A stretch of 64,000 nucleotides of DNA from Endozoicomonas sp. G2_2 (GTDB lineage Bacteria; Pseudomonadota; Gammaproteobacteria; Nevskiales; Salinisphaeraceae): contig NZ_JAGHQU010000007.1 in assembly GCF_017744135.1 (NCBI RefSeq), positions 1-64,000 on the forward strand. Direction: 5' to 3'. Shown piece after piece: positions 1 to 8,893 of the stretch. How positions within the stretch are numbered: position 1 is the stretch's first letter; each line of letters begins with the position of its first letter. A model generated the notes under the pieces. That model did not search any database, was not told where the DNA came from, and saw only the letters and a program-made list of their open reading frames with translations. The translations under genes were made by a program, and so were the position numbers.

Positions 1-273
1 AGAACAGGGAAAGCAGATTAGCCTCGGGCATGGCGGTGGCCTTTCTTGGTTGCCTGGAATGCGTGGTAGCAATCCAAGCTTAAGCCATGCGGTCACCGCC
101 GCCTTTCACGCTTATCTGCGAAGAACCTTTTTTTGGCCGTAGAACCGGGCGGCGCCCGCGGGCAATGGGATATTGGTCCGGTTGCAATGCAGCGATGGCT
201 GTTGTTCGATGCCAGTTGGAGGGCGGTGCTGTCATCCGTCCGTCACCCCGTTCCCATTCCGGAATCGCGCCGC
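1..273. other. Window edge, no supported gene
   Basis: All three forward frames entering from the left edge close within about 180 bases and none shows a recognisable C-terminus. Several short frames overlap, but none has a ribosome-binding site together with plausible composition. The stretch probably holds the end of an upstream unit and the leader of the deacetylase gene. Confidence 0.4.
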
Positions 274-1206
274 ATGAGCACTGCCTATTTCAGCCATTCG
301 AGTTGCCCGCTTCACGACATGGGTAGCGGCCATCCCGAGTCGCCGGCGCGGCTCGTGGCCGTGGAGAAGGGCATGAGCGTGGTCGGCGTCGACCGGCGGG
401 TGGCCCGGCACGACGCGCCTCAGGCGCCGCTGGACGCGATCAAGCGCGTCCACAACCCGAACTACGTCGATGAACTGGTGATGTTCGCACCCTCGCGTGG
501 CACGGTGCGGATCGACGGCGATACCTCGATGAACCGCCACAGTCTCACCGCCGCGCTGCACGGCGCCGGCGCGGTGATCGCCGCGACCGATGCCGTGATC
601 GCCGGTGAGGCCGCCAATGCGTTCTGTGCCGTGCGCCCGCCGGGGCACCATGCCGAGCACGATCGCGCCATGGGGTTCTGTTTTTTCGACAACGTCGCCG
701 TCGGTGCGGCGCATGCCCTGCGTGCGCACGGGCTCAAGCGCGTCGCGATCCTCGACTTCGACGTGCACCACGGCAACGGAACGGAAGACGTTTTCCGCAA
801 CGAGCCCGACGTGCTGTTCTGCTCCAGCTATCAGAACCCGTTGTTTCCCTTCACGCAGGACGTCAGCGTGCCGGGCAAGCTGATCAAGACGCCACTCAAG
901 GCCGGCACGCCCGGCAGTGTTTTTCGCGAAGCCGTCGAGCGTGACTGGCTGCCCGCGCTCGACGCGTTTGAGCCGGATATGATCTTCGTGTCCGCCGGTT
1001 TCGACGCGCATCGCTCCGACCCGCTGGCCGATCTCATGTTCGAGGCCGAGGACTACGAATGGGTCAGTCAGCGTATTACGGAAGCCGCCGATCGGCTTTG
1101 TGGCGGTCGCGTGGTTTCGACGCTCGAAGGCGGTTACGCCCTCGATGCCCTGGCCGCCAGCGCCGCCGTGCATATTCGCGCGTTGTGCGACGCCGGGGAT
1201 CGGTGA
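274..1206 (+). CDS. Histone deacetylase / acetoin utilization family hydrolase
   Basis: A 310-residue Zn-dependent deacetylase-like amidohydrolase of the HDAC/AcuC/acetylpolyamine amidohydrolase superfamily, probably cytosolic. The family blocks are in order: RPPGHHAE at residues 121-128 (His pair 125/126), DFDVHHGNG at 161-169 (metal ligands Asp163 and His165), SAGFDAHRSDPL near 240-251 (third ligand Asp244) and LEGGY near 284-288. The ATG at 274 is chosen because the family fold begins with its YFSHSSC segment; the frame stays open upstream to 133 but those 47 residues look unrelated. The substrate (acetylated polyamine or other N-acetyl compound) cannot be told from sequence. The stop overlaps the next ATG by one base. 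Confidence 0.88.
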   Translation: MSTAYFSHSSCPLHDMGSGHPESPARLVAVEKGMSVVGVDRRVARHDAPQAPLDAIKRVHNPNYVDELVMFAPSRGTVRIDGDTSMNRHSLTAALHGAGAVIAATDAVIAGEAANAFCAVRPPGHHAEHDRAMGFCFFDNVAVGAAHALRAHGLKRVAILDFDVHHGNGTEDVFRNEPDVLFCSSYQNPLFPFTQDVSVPGKLIKTPLKAGTPGSVFREAVERDWLPALDAFEPDMIFVSAGFDAHRSDPLADLMFEAEDYEWVSQRITEAADRLCGGRVVSTLEGGYALDALAASAAVHIRALCDAGDR

Positions 1207-1592
1207 TGGGCCGCGTCGCGTGGGCTGTCGTTATCGCGCTCGCGACGATGATGCCGCTCGATGCGAGTGCGGGCGATGCCGCGGCCGGCACGGGCGTCCG
1301 CGCCGACGAGGCCGACGACCAGGCCAGGTCGAGCGCGCGCGACTATCTCGAGTTCAGCAATACCCTGAACTCCGATTGCATGCTCCACCGTGCACGTCTG
1401 CGTCGGATCGAGAACACCCACCCCGACAAACCCATTCGTGCGGTGCTCGTCAGCTATACCGGCAACACGCGCAGCCAGGGCGACAGCGAGCTGCTCCTGC
1501 GTCCCGATAGCGAGCCGCAGCCGCTGGGCTGCAACGGCACGAGCGGCTTGAAAAGACGCTGGGAGATCAAGTCCGCCGAATTCGCCCGCTGA
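1206..1592 (+). CDS. Hypothetical exported protein
   Basis: A 128-residue protein whose ATG shares its A with the TGA of the deacetylase gene, so the two are probably translationally coupled. It begins with a typical Sec signal (Met-Gly-Arg, a hydrophobic stretch of about 12 residues, cleavage likely after Ala-Ser-Ala near residue 22). The mature part is hydrophilic with two Cys that could form one disulfide, and a Lys/Arg-rich C-terminus. I do not recognise the family. Its periplasmic location and coupling to the hydrolase gene are inferences from signal peptide and spacing. Confidence 0.6.
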   Translation: MGRVAWAVVIALATMMPLDASAGDAAAGTGVRADEADDQARSSARDYLEFSNTLNSDCMLHRARLRRIENTHPDKPIRAVLVSYTGNTRSQGDSELLLRPDSEPQPLGCNGTSGLKRRWEIKSAEFAR

Positions 1593-1613
1593 GCGTCGCG
1601 GCAGCCCTACTGA

Positions 1614-2282
1614 TCAGGCGTAGGCGTAGGGCCCACCGGCCTCGAGGGCGCGCTGGTAGGCGGGGCGTTCGTGTATGCGTTGCACGAACGTGGCGATGTT
1701 CGGGCACCGGCCCTTCAGGTCGGGCTGGCGGCTGCTTGCAGCCTCCAATGGGAAGCTCATCATGATGTCCGCGGCGCTGAACTCGTCGCCAACGAACCAG
1801 CGGTGCTGACGCAGCTCGTTCTCCATGTAATCCAGATGCAGGTTCAGCTGCGGCCGGATGAACTGTTTCTTCACGTTGGCGGAGATCGCCTTGGCGATCG
1901 GTTTGATCACGACCGGCGCCTTCTTTTCGACGGTGTCGAACACGAGATGCAGCAGCAGTGGCGGCATGGCCGAGCCTTCGGCGTAGTGCAGCCAGTATTC
2001 GTAGTTCAGGCGTGCCTCGCTGTCGGTGGGCGGGGCGAGACGGCCGTTGCCGTGCCGGTCCACGAGATAATCGACGATCAGGCCGGTTTCGGCGACGGTA
2101 CGCTTGTCGTCGGTGATCACGGGCGACTTGCCGAGCGGGTGAACGTGGCGCAATTCCGCCGGCGCGAGCATCGTCTTGGGGTCACGCTTGTAGTGCTTGA
2201 TCTCGTAGGGAATCTCAAGCTCTTCGAGCAGCCAGAGTACGCGCTGCGAGCGCGAGTCCTCGAGATGATGAACCGTGATCAT
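1614..2282 (-). CDS. Glutathione S-transferase family protein
   Basis: A 222-residue cytosolic GST. The N-terminal thioredoxin-like domain (about residues 1-80) has the MITVHHLEDSRSQRVLWLLEEL opening split over its first helix, followed by NPLGKSP-like cis-Pro segment HPLGKSP and an AETG-type glutathione gamma-Glu contact. The rest is the all-helical GST C-domain. The start at 2282 is preferred over 2321 because GGGGAGAACAGG lies just upstream and the fold begins there. It is monocistronic and convergent with the upstream pair. A role in electrophile detoxification is a family expectation; the substrate is unknown. Confidence 0.85.
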   Translation of the reverse strand: MITVHHLEDSRSQRVLWLLEELEIPYEIKHYKRDPKTMLAPAELRHVHPLGKSPVITDDKRTVAETGLIVDYLVDRHGNGRLAPPTDSEARLNYEYWLHYAEGSAMPPLLLHLVFDTVEKKAPVVIKPIAKAISANVKKQFIRPQLNLHLDYMENELRQHRWFVGDEFSAADIMMSFPLEAASSRQPDLKGRCPNIATFVQRIHERPAYQRALEAGGPYAYA

Positions 2283-2378
2283 CCTGTTCTCCCCAGTACG
2301 GACGAAATCGCAAGTCAACATACGCCATTGTGGCGTTCTTGTCAGACGTTAGTCGTATTCGTTGCCGTATGCCAGCGG

Positions 2379-2657
2379 CTAGCCGCTGGCACGCCGGCCG
2401 CCGCTGGGGCCGGGCGTGGTCGGCGGCGTCCAGACGTTGCGAATCGCCTGGCGGCCGGTTTCGGGAAAGTCGCTGGAGAACTTGAGACGCGCCTTGCGGC
2501 CACGGCCCTTGCATTCAATCGTGCCGCGCTCGATGCCGTGCAACGCGATCACATCGCGCACCGCGGACAGAAAACGCGCCGGAACGCTGCCGTGGGTGAC
2601 GACCGCGCCGTCCGCGCTCACGTTTATTCGGTAGACAACTCTGAAGCGATCGAGCAT
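2379..2657 (-). CDS. DUF3634 family protein
   Basis: A 92-residue protein resembling the DUF3634 family of gammaproteobacteria: an initial strand pair (FRVVYRINVSADGAVVTHG), a PARFL..VRDV helix, and a GRKARLKFSSDFPETGRQAIRNVW closing block split across residues 50-75. The ATG at 2657 is chosen because the family starts with this strand; the frame extends to 2762 through Cys/Arg-rich sequence unlike the family. The function is unknown. It is divergent from hslR, with only about 45 bases between the starts, so the promoters must overlap or lie inside the neighbours. Confidence 0.6.
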   Translation of the reverse strand: MLDRFRVVYRINVSADGAVVTHGSVPARFLSAVRDVIALHGIERGTIECKGRGRKARLKFSSDFPETGRQAIRNVWTPPTTPGPSGGRRASG

Positions 2658-2701
2658 GCAGGCCGGCTTGCGTGCGCGGGATTTGATGTCACAGTTTGCG
2701 T

Positions 2702-3103
2702 ATGACTGACACCGCGTACAACAACGCCTCGGTCCGAGTCGACAAGTGGCTCTGGGCGGCACGCTTTTTCAAGACGCGTTCGCTGGCCTCGAAGGCAGTC
2801 AAGGGCGGCAAGGTCGAGGTGAACGGTCACCGCGCAAAGGCGAGCACCGGGGTGCATGTCGATGATCGGCTCGAGATCACCAAGGGCGAAACGGCATTCG
2901 AGATCGACGTGCGGGATCTGTCGGATAAGCGAGGCCCTGCCTCGGTCGCCGCGCAGCTCTACACGGAAACGCCGGCGAGCCGCGACGCGCGCGAAAGGCA
3001 GGCCGAAGAGCGGCGCGCGGCCCGGCTGTCCATGCCGCGGCCGGCGATTCGTCCGGACAAGAAGCAGCGCCGTGCCCTGCGGCGGTTCAAGCAGGGCGAG
3101 TGA
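2702..3103 (+). CDS. hslR: RNA-binding S4 domain protein Hsp15
   Basis: A 133-residue S4-domain protein matching heat-shock protein 15, which recycles 50S subunits carrying stalled nascent peptidyl-tRNA. The S4 core is visible at about residues 11-60: VRVDKWLWAARFFKTR, then ASKAVKGGKVEVNG and a D(D/R)LEITKG closing strand. The C-terminal half is Arg/Lys-rich, as usual for this protein. A TTG two codons upstream (2696) is possible, but the ATG at 2702 is preferred. No strong Shine-Dalgarno is visible. Confidence 0.88.
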   Translation: MTDTAYNNASVRVDKWLWAARFFKTRSLASKAVKGGKVEVNGHRAKASTGVHVDDRLEITKGETAFEIDVRDLSDKRGPASVAAQLYTETPASRDARERQAEERRAARLSMPRPAIRPDKKQRRALRRFKQGE

Positions 3104-3106
3104 TGT

Positions 3107-3604
3107 CTAGCGACAGCTCGCCGGCAGGTAGCGGTCGGGCACGCCGCCGCTGCCGGGCGCGGTGCAGTTCCAGCTGATCGCGCCGTCGCCAATGGTGGCC
3201 TCCAGGAAGAGCAGCGCGTCGTCTATGGGAAAACCGGCATAGCGGATACGGATCGATGGCGTGGTCGCATTGTTGTTCCACCAGATACGCTTGACGTAGT
3301 TGCCCGAGGCCGCGCCGGTATCGGAATCGTCCGGCAGGTTCAGTTCTTTGAGCAGCAACAGCCAGTTGTTGTTCTCCACCACCGGCAGGCGGCCGTGAAC
3401 GCTGTAGTACTCGGTCACCGCGGTCTTCACGGGGCCTGCCAGCGCGAGGCCCTCGCTGACCTTGGCCTTGGCGATGTAGTTCATGTAGACCGGCACCGCG
3501 ATCGCCGCAAGAATGCCGACGATCGCGACCGTGATCATGAGCTCGATGAGGGTGAAGCCGGCGTTATTGCGGTTGTAAAAACGGCGAAAACGGGATCGGT
3601 TCAT
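3107..3604 (-). CDS. pilA: Type IV pilin (PilA-like prepilin)
   Basis: A 165-residue type IVa major-pilin-like protein. A short basic leader of 16 residues ends in Gly and is followed by the class III cleavage site G|FTLIE, with Glu at position 5 of the mature protein, and a hydrophobic N-terminal helix ([19 protein letters not shown]). Two cysteines near the C-terminus would form the D-region disulfide loop. The start at 3604 has AAGGGGCGGCC upstream, and the eight earlier residues of the open frame are excluded. No pilin assembly genes sit beside it, so the machinery must lie elsewhere. It is convergent with hslR, ending three bases past it. Confidence 0.9.
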   Translation of the reverse strand: MNRSRFRRFYNRNNAGFTLIELMITVAIVGILAAIAVPVYMNYIAKAKVSEGLALAGPVKTAVTEYYSVHGRLPVVENNNWLLLLKELNLPDDSDTGAASGNYVKRIWWNNNATTPSIRIRYAGFPIDDALLFLEATIGDGAISWNCTAPGSGGVPDRYLPASCR

Positions 3605-3784
3605 GGCCGCCCCTTGTTGTTCTGGCATATGAATTGTCGTTCAGCGTGGCGACTCGCGCATGTTCCCTATAGATCGGCCGCGCGCGCAACTTCTGATCAA
3701 GCCGCTACAATTGTTTTCGCCTGCCGTTCGTTTGCTGTAAGTGGCGACGCTGCCGGCGGCCAATTCAATACAAAGGGGAATTCG

Positions 3785-4267
3785 ATGACGGATCGACTCA
3801 GGAACGCGCGTCGCATGGGTATTGCCGCAGCCATGGCCGGCACGCTGATCGGCACCACGGCCTGCGGGGTCATTCTCTATCCGGAGCGCAAGGGCCAGGT
3901 CGACGGTCGCATCGATCCGGCGGTCGCGGTGCTCGACGGTATCGGTCTGCTGTTCTTCATCGTGCCCGGCGTGATCGCTTTCGCGGTGGATTTCGCGACC
4001 GGCGCGATCTACCTGCCCGGCAGCGCGAACAACACCACGCTCGATCTCGACGAGTCGGAAATGGTCAAGCTCCGCAACGGCGAGCTGGATGCCGCAACCA
4101 TCGAGCGCAAGATCGAGGAGAAGACCGGCGAAAAGGTCTCGCTGGCCGATCCGGCGCTGCGTACCCGCAAGCCCGATGGCCAAGCCTGGCTGCCGCTCAA
4201 TGCCGTGGTCAACCAGACCCAGTTCGCGGCACTGACCGGCGCCCACCAGCAGGCGGCACGCCAGTAG
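3785..4267 (+). CDS. Putative lipoprotein
   Basis: A 160-residue predicted lipoprotein. The basic start is followed by a hydrophobic run ending in Gly-Thr-Thr-Ala-Cys (Cys27), a weak lipobox. A second hydrophobic segment (GIGLLFFIVPGVIAFAVDF, about residues 52-70) suggests a membrane contact. An acidic/basic amphipathic region (LDESEMVKLRNGELDAATIERKIEEK split over 95-125) follows. An AAGGGG precedes the ATG. I do not recognise the family. The gene stands alone between the pilin gene (divergent) and the dienelactone hydrolase gene. Confidence 0.6.
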   Translation: MTDRLRNARRMGIAAAMAGTLIGTTACGVILYPERKGQVDGRIDPAVAVLDGIGLLFFIVPGVIAFAVDFATGAIYLPGSANNTTLDLDESEMVKLRNGELDAATIERKIEEKTGEKVSLADPALRTRKPDGQAWLPLNAVVNQTQFAALTGAHQQAARQ

Positions 4268-4359
4268 CCACGCCGCGCCGCGCCTGCTCGTCGTGCTTAA
4301 AAAACGTGAGCGGGCACGGTAGCATCCGGGTACATCTTTTCACCGGAAAGTGACCCGAC

Positions 4360-5028
4360 ATGTCCGAGCATATCCAGTTCCAGCGCCCCGACGGCAAGAC
4401 TGCGAGCGGCTTTTACGCCGAGCCGGCGGCCGCAAACGCCCCCGGCATCGTGGTGATCCAGGAGTGGTGGGGCTTGAACGACCAGATCAAGCGCGTCGGC
4501 AAGCAGTGGACCGACGCCGGTTATCGCGTGCTCGTGCCCGATCTCTACCACGGCGAGAAAGCGCTGGATGAGAAGGAAGCCGAGCACAAGATGAACGACC
4601 TGGATTTCGGCGACGCCGCGACCCAGGACATCCGCGGCGCTCTGCAGTATCTGAAACAGGGTAGCGACAAGGTCGGCGTCATCGGTTTCTGCATGGGCGG
4701 CGTGCTCGCCGTACTGTCGGCGATGAATAACGACGAAACCGATGTGGCCGTGTCCTGGTACGGGATTCCGCCCGAGGAAGCCGGCGATCCCGGCACGATT
4801 TCCGTACCCCTGCAGTGCCACTTCGCCGAGCAGGACACCTTCTTCCCCATCGATCAGGCAGACGCGTTCGAAGAAAAGCTCAAGGCCGCCAACGTGCCCT
4901 ACGAAGCTTTTCGCTACGACGCGCCGCACGCCTTCGGCAACGAGGACTGGGATTACTACGACGCCGAGGCGAGCAAGGCCGCCTGGCAGCGCAGCATGGC
5001 GTTCTTCGAGAAACATCTGAAGGGCTAG
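4360..5028 (+). CDS. Dienelactone hydrolase family protein
   Basis: A 222-residue alpha/beta hydrolase of the dienelactone hydrolase family. The nucleophile is Cys111 in GFCMGG, with Asp159 (AEQDTFF) and His190 (APHAFGN) completing the Cys-Asp-His triad, and the Glu of QEWWG near residue 35 is the family residue that holds the Cys. The length equals that of classical carboxymethylenebutenolidase. No aromatic-ring catabolic genes are adjacent, so a general role (stress or lactone hydrolysis) is as likely as chlorocatechol degradation. A strong rho-independent terminator follows at once. Confidence 0.9.
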   Translation: MSEHIQFQRPDGKTASGFYAEPAAANAPGIVVIQEWWGLNDQIKRVGKQWTDAGYRVLVPDLYHGEKALDEKEAEHKMNDLDFGDAATQDIRGALQYLKQGSDKVGVIGFCMGGVLAVLSAMNNDETDVAVSWYGIPPEEAGDPGTISVPLQCHFAEQDTFFPIDQADAFEEKLKAANVPYEAFRYDAPHAFGNEDWDYYDAEASKAAWQRSMAFFEKHLKG

Positions 5029-5054
5029 CGCCGGGCCGTTGCGCCGATGATGAG

Positions 5055-5077
5055 GGCGGCCTTCGGGCCGCCTTTTT
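5055..5077 (+). terminator. Rho-independent terminator after dienelactone hydrolase
   Basis: A perfect 7-bp GGCGGCC/GGCCGCC stem closed by a TTCG tetraloop is followed by five T. It lies 27 bases after the stop of the dienelactone hydrolase gene, and the converging gene ends a few bases beyond. Confidence 0.9.
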
Positions 5078-5082
5078 CGTTA

Positions 5083-6366
5083 TCAGGGCATGGGTAGGCC
5101 GTGATGCATCGCCCAGAGCAGTGCTGCGCCGGCGAGTGCCATGCTTACGGCGCTCGCTGCCACGAGCAGGCCGAGGCGCCGGCCGCCCAGGCAGAAGGCC
5201 AGCACGCTTTTGAACAATACGCTGCTCACGGCCGCCACCACGAGTGCCCGAGCCGCCGTCTCGGGTTCGACGCCGCCACTGGCCAGCTGCGCGATCGACA
5301 GCGTCACCGCGGTGAGATCACCCATGGCCGCCACGGCCGCGACGACGTAAACGCCGGCGTTGCCGATCATCGCATGCGCGGCATGGGTCGCAATCGTGAT
5401 GCCGATCAGCAGCACGGCGAAGCGCAGCGTCTCCTTGAGCCGGAACGGCGGGCCGAGCCGACGCGGCGCGCGTTGGCCGGTGGTGTCGATACGCAGACGC
5501 AGCACAAGCGCGGCGCCCATGGCCACCGCCATGAGAACGGCCAGCGGCAGCCAGGCCGCGCCGGCCAGCGCCGGGTTGGCTGCGCCCGCCACGACGATCA
5601 TGCGCACCATGCCCATGGCCAGGGACAGGACGATACCGACGGCCAGCAGGTCGTCGACGCCGCGGGTGCGGCGCGACAGGCGGGCGAAGTTGAGCGTCAG
5701 CGCGGTAGACGAGGCGAGGCCGCCGAAGATGCCGGTGGTGAGGATGCCCCGGGTCTGGCCAAGCACGCGTACCGCGAAATGGCCGGCGAAAGAAATGGCG
5801 GCCACAAGCACGACCAGCATCCACAGCTTGTAGGGATTGAGCGCGTCCCAGGGCCCCAGCCCGCGATCGGGCATGAGCGGCAGCACGAGCACGGAGATCA
5901 TCAGCAGCTTGAGCGCGGCGATGAGCTCGTCCCGGTCCAGGCGTTCGATCCAGCGATGCAGTTCCGGCTTCAGGCCGAGCAGGGTCGCGACCACCACCGC
6001 TGCGGCGGCCGCGAGCGCGGGCTCGCCGGTGGTGGCGAGCGCCGCCAGCACGAAGGTCGCCATGGCCGCCATTTCGCTGGTGATGCCGTAATCGTCGCTC
6101 TCGCGCGACGACACCACATGCGCGGCCAGCAAAATGGATGCGATCGCGATCAGCCCCAGCCCGAGCACGACAGGGCCGACCGTAAGCGCCAGCTGGCCGG
6201 TGACGCCGCCGGTCACGCCGATGATGGCGAAGGTGCGCAGCCCGGCCACACGCCGGCCGGCGATGGCTTCTCGCTTCTGCCAGCCGCGCTCGAGGCCGAT
6301 CAGCAGGCCGATCGCCAGTGCGACCGCGACGTTGCGAAACAGGGCCAGCGTGCTGTCGGGATCCAT
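5083..6366 (-). CDS. MgtC/SapB and DUF4010 membrane protein
   Basis: A 427-residue polytopic inner-membrane protein. The N-terminal 130 residues resemble MgtC/SapB (ALAIGLLIGLERGW, then GLRTFAIIGVTGG), and the rest matches the DUF4010 module with about eight further hydrophobic segments, including FGGLASSTALTLNFA and AAVAAMGDLTAVTLS. The start at 6366 is preceded by GGGGGAAAG; 14 residues of the longer frame are dropped. The function is not established for this two-module family; MgtC relatives affect Mg2+ homeostasis and F-ATPase. It is divergent from the crotonase gene. Confidence 0.82.
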   Translation of the reverse strand: MDPDSTLALFRNVAVALAIGLLIGLERGWQKREAIAGRRVAGLRTFAIIGVTGGVTGQLALTVGPVVLGLGLIAIASILLAAHVVSSRESDDYGITSEMAAMATFVLAALATTGEPALAAAAAVVVATLLGLKPELHRWIERLDRDELIAALKLLMISVLVLPLMPDRGLGPWDALNPYKLWMLVVLVAAISFAGHFAVRVLGQTRGILTTGIFGGLASSTALTLNFARLSRRTRGVDDLLAVGIVLSLAMGMVRMIVVAGAANPALAGAAWLPLAVLMAVAMGAALVLRLRIDTTGQRAPRRLGPPFRLKETLRFAVLLIGITIATHAAHAMIGNAGVYVVAAVAAMGDLTAVTLSIAQLASGGVEPETAARALVVAAVSSVLFKSVLAFCLGGRRLGLLVAASAVSMALAGAALLWAMHHGLPMP

Positions 6367-6479
6367 GCGCTTTCCCCCGGTCGAGTGCTGATTCGATTGT
6401 AGGCCCAACGCATGGCGAGCGGGGCTAGGCGCCCCGTGGAAAACCCGGCAGGATGATGCGCTTTATGTCGGAGGTGCCC

Positions 6480-7292
6480 ATGTCCCGGTCTGAAACGGTT
6501 GTGCTCGAGCGTGACGACGAACGCGTCCACGTGTGTCTGAACCGGCCCGAAAAGCACAACGGCATGAACTTCGACATGCTGGATAGCGTCAACGAGGCGG
6601 CGAAATCGCTGGCCAAGGACAAGGCCCTGCGTTCGGTGGTGATTCGCGGCAACGGCCCGTCCTTCTGTGCCGGGCTGGATTTCGGATCGGTCCTGAAATC
6701 GCCGCTGACCGCCGCGCCGCTGATGATGAGCCAGCTGATGCTGCCCTACGCCAATCGCTTTCAGCGCTGGAGCCTGGCCTGGCGCGATCTGGGCGTGCCG
6801 GTGGTCGCCGCTATCCACGGCAACTGCTTTGGTGCCGGCATACAGCTCGCGCTCGGCGCGGACGTGCGTGTGGCCACGCCCGACGCCCGCTTGTCGGTCA
6901 TGGAAGCGAAATGGGGACTCGTGCCGGACATGGGCGGTGCGGCGCTGCTGCGCGAACTCGTGCGTATCGACGTGGCCAAGCAGCTGGTGATGAGCGCGAA
7001 GATCATCGACGGGCGCGAGGCCCATGCCCTGGGCCTGGTCACGCATCTGGCCGACGATCCGGTCGCCCGCGCCGAGGAGATCGCCGCCGAGATGAGCGCC
7101 TTCTCGCCGGATGCGGTCGCTGCCGGCAAGCTCCTTTTACAGGAAGCCTGGGACGGCAGCGAATCGGAGGCCACGGCCGCCGAACGACGCTGGCAGCGGC
7201 GCCTGATCGGGCGCAGCAACCAGCGCATCAGCATCGCGCGTAACGGCAGCGATCCCGACAAGCCGTTCGACAAGCGCCGCATCGGCTCATGA
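6480..7292 (+). CDS. Enoyl-CoA hydratase/isomerase (crotonase) family protein
   Basis: A 270-residue crotonase-fold enzyme. Both oxyanion-hole loops are present: NGPSFCAGLDFGS near residue 58 and GNCFGAGIQLALGAD near 113. The downstream MEAKWGLVPDMGG segment carries the acidic residues expected in the dienoyl-CoA isomerase-like branch, so hydratase and isomerase are both possible. Of several in-frame ATGs the one at 6480 has GGAGG five bases upstream. The stop overlaps the next ATG (ATGA), so it is co-translated with the antiporter, an unexpected partner. Confidence 0.85.
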   Translation: MSRSETVVLERDDERVHVCLNRPEKHNGMNFDMLDSVNEAAKSLAKDKALRSVVIRGNGPSFCAGLDFGSVLKSPLTAAPLMMSQLMLPYANRFQRWSLAWRDLGVPVVAAIHGNCFGAGIQLALGADVRVATPDARLSVMEAKWGLVPDMGGAALLRELVRIDVAKQLVMSAKIIDGREAHALGLVTHLADDPVARAEEIAAEMSAFSPDAVAAGKLLLQEAWDGSESEATAAERRWQRRLIGRSNQRISIARNGSDPDKPFDKRRIGS

Positions 7293-8323
7293 GCTTCATC
7301 GCGGAACTCGGTCTGGGGGGCAATCTCGCGCTGTTTGCGCTCATCGCCGCGGTGATCGCGGTGGTGGGCACCCGGCTGACCCATATCGCCGACGATCTGG
7401 CCGATCGTACCGGCCTGGGCGAGGCGGTCGCAGGCGCCGTGCTGCTGGGCGCGGCGACGTCGCTGTCCGGCATCGTCGTGTCGGTAACCGCCGCGCTGAA
7501 GGGCCAGCCCGAGCTGGCCATGAGCAACGCCCTCGGCGGCATCGCGGTGCAGACCGTATTTCTTGCGATCGCGGACGTCGTCTATCAGCGGGCCAATCTG
7601 GAACACGCCGCGGCGTCGACGGCCAATCTCGCGCAGAGCGCACTGCTGATCTGCCTGCTGTCGCTGCTGCTGGTGGTGCCCTACGTGCCCGAGTACACAC
7701 TGCTGGGCGTGCATCCGGCCACGATCCTGCTGTTTGCCGGTTATGCCTTCGGGCTGCGCGTGGTCAACGATACCCAGCAGCTGCGCATGTGGGCGCCGCG
7801 CAAGACCGGCGAAACGCGTGAGGAAACACCGGAAGACGACGCGCTCGCCAAGCCGCTTTTGCCGCTGTGGCTGGGGTTTGTCGTGCTCGCGGCGCTACTC
7901 GGGCTGAGCGGGTTCGTGCTCGAGACGGTCGCAAGCCGGCTCGGCGAACAGACCGGCCTGGGCGCGACGGCGGTGGGCGTGGTGCTTACCGCCATCTGCA
8001 CCTCGCTGCCGGAACTGGTGACCTCGGTGGCCGCGGTGCGACGCGGCGCGCTACAGCTCGCGGTCGGCGGCATCATTGGCGGCAATGCCTTCGACTGCCT
8101 GTTCGCGGGCGCGGCCGATCTTGCCTACCGCGGCGGCTCGATCTATCACGCCATTCCCGATCAGACGCTGCTGTGGATGGCGCTGTCGTTGCTCATGACC
8201 GGCGTGCTGCTGCTGGGGCTGATCCGGCGAGAAAAGAAAGGGCTTGGCAATATCGGCTTCGAGAGCGCGACGATTGCGGTGCTCTATGCCGCGGGCATCG
8301 GCTTGTCCGTCGCCGCGGCGTAG
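7289..8323 (+). CDS. Sodium/calcium exchanger family antiporter (CaCA)
   Basis: A 344-residue inner-membrane cation exchanger. The two inverted alpha repeats of the CaCA superfamily are recognisable: GAATSLSGIVVSVTAALKG near residue 54 and AICTSLPELVTSVAAVRRG near 230, each with the ion-binding Ser/Glu helix context; the first repeat lacks the usual acidic residue at the position that the second occupies with Glu. About ten hydrophobic segments flank a hydrophilic central loop (residues 165-185). The 4-base overlap with the crotonase gene couples their expression. The transported ion is not deducible. Confidence 0.82.
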   Translation: MSFIAELGLGGNLALFALIAAVIAVVGTRLTHIADDLADRTGLGEAVAGAVLLGAATSLSGIVVSVTAALKGQPELAMSNALGGIAVQTVFLAIADVVYQRANLEHAAASTANLAQSALLICLLSLLLVVPYVPEYTLLGVHPATILLFAGYAFGLRVVNDTQQLRMWAPRKTGETREETPEDDALAKPLLPLWLGFVVLAALLGLSGFVLETVASRLGEQTGLGATAVGVVLTAICTSLPELVTSVAAVRRGALQLAVGGIIGGNAFDCLFAGAADLAYRGGSIYHAIPDQTLLWMALSLLMTGVLLLGLIRREKKGLGNIGFESATIAVLYAAGIGLSVAAA

Positions 8324-8329
8324 ACGCGT

Positions 8330-8893
8330 TCAGCTTGCCTCGTCGGTGAAGATCGGCAGATGGCCGAGCGACACGATGTCGTGCCAGTTCTCGCGCTCGC
8401 CCTCGGTGAGAATGGCGGCTTCCGCGGCCAGCGTGGCGCCCGCCAGATCCATGATCGTGCGCATCGCCTGCAGGGTGGAGCCGGAACTGATCACGTCGTC
8501 GACCAGCACGATACGCGCGCCGGTGACCAGATCGCGGTCCTTGGCATCCAGATACAGCGTCTGCGGCTTGCCGGTGGTGATCGACAGCGTCTCGGCGCGC
8601 AGCGCGTCGCCCATGTATGGCTTGTAGTTCTTGCGCAGCACGACATAGGGCTTGCCGGTGGCCACCGACAGCGCGTGCACGAGCGGAATGGATTTCGCCT
8701 CGGCGGTCACCAGCACGCTGTAGTCGATCGCTTCCAGCTGGGCGCCGAGCGCGCGCCCGGCCACTTCCACCAGCTCGGTATCGCCGAGTACGTTCAGCAC
8801 CGCGATCCGCGTGCCCGGCGCGACCTCGAACAGCGGCAGCTCGCGGTGCAGGCCGGCGATGTCGATGGCATGGGTGGCGGCACTCGGCGTCAT
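8330..8893 (-). CDS. Phosphoribosyltransferase family protein (Apt-like)
   Basis: A 187-residue type I phosphoribosyltransferase. The PRPP-binding signature VLVDDVISSGSTLQAM lies near residue 127, with the flexible loop and a KPYVVLRKNYKPY block upstream as in adenine or xanthine phosphoribosyltransferases. The start at 8893 has AGGAAGA upstream and omits 22 Arg-rich residues of the open frame. A purine salvage role is probable, but the base specificity is uncertain. It converges on the antiporter gene with only six bases between stops. Confidence 0.82.
   Translation of the reverse strand: MTPSAATHAIDIAGLHRELPLFEVAPGTRIAVLNVLGDTELVEVAGRALGAQLEAIDYSVLVTAEAKSIPLVHALSVATGKPYVVLRKNYKPYMGDALRAETLSITTGKPQTLYLDAKDRDLVTGARIVLVDDVISSGSTLQAMRTIMDLAGATLAAEAAILTEGERENWHDIVSLGHLPIFTDEAS

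Noticed and set aside
5101-6402. 433-residue plus-strand frame opposite the MgtC/DUF4010 gene
   Set aside because: It is the antisense shadow of a clear membrane protein; its His/Gln/Arg-rich composition and lack of RBS do not support a gene.
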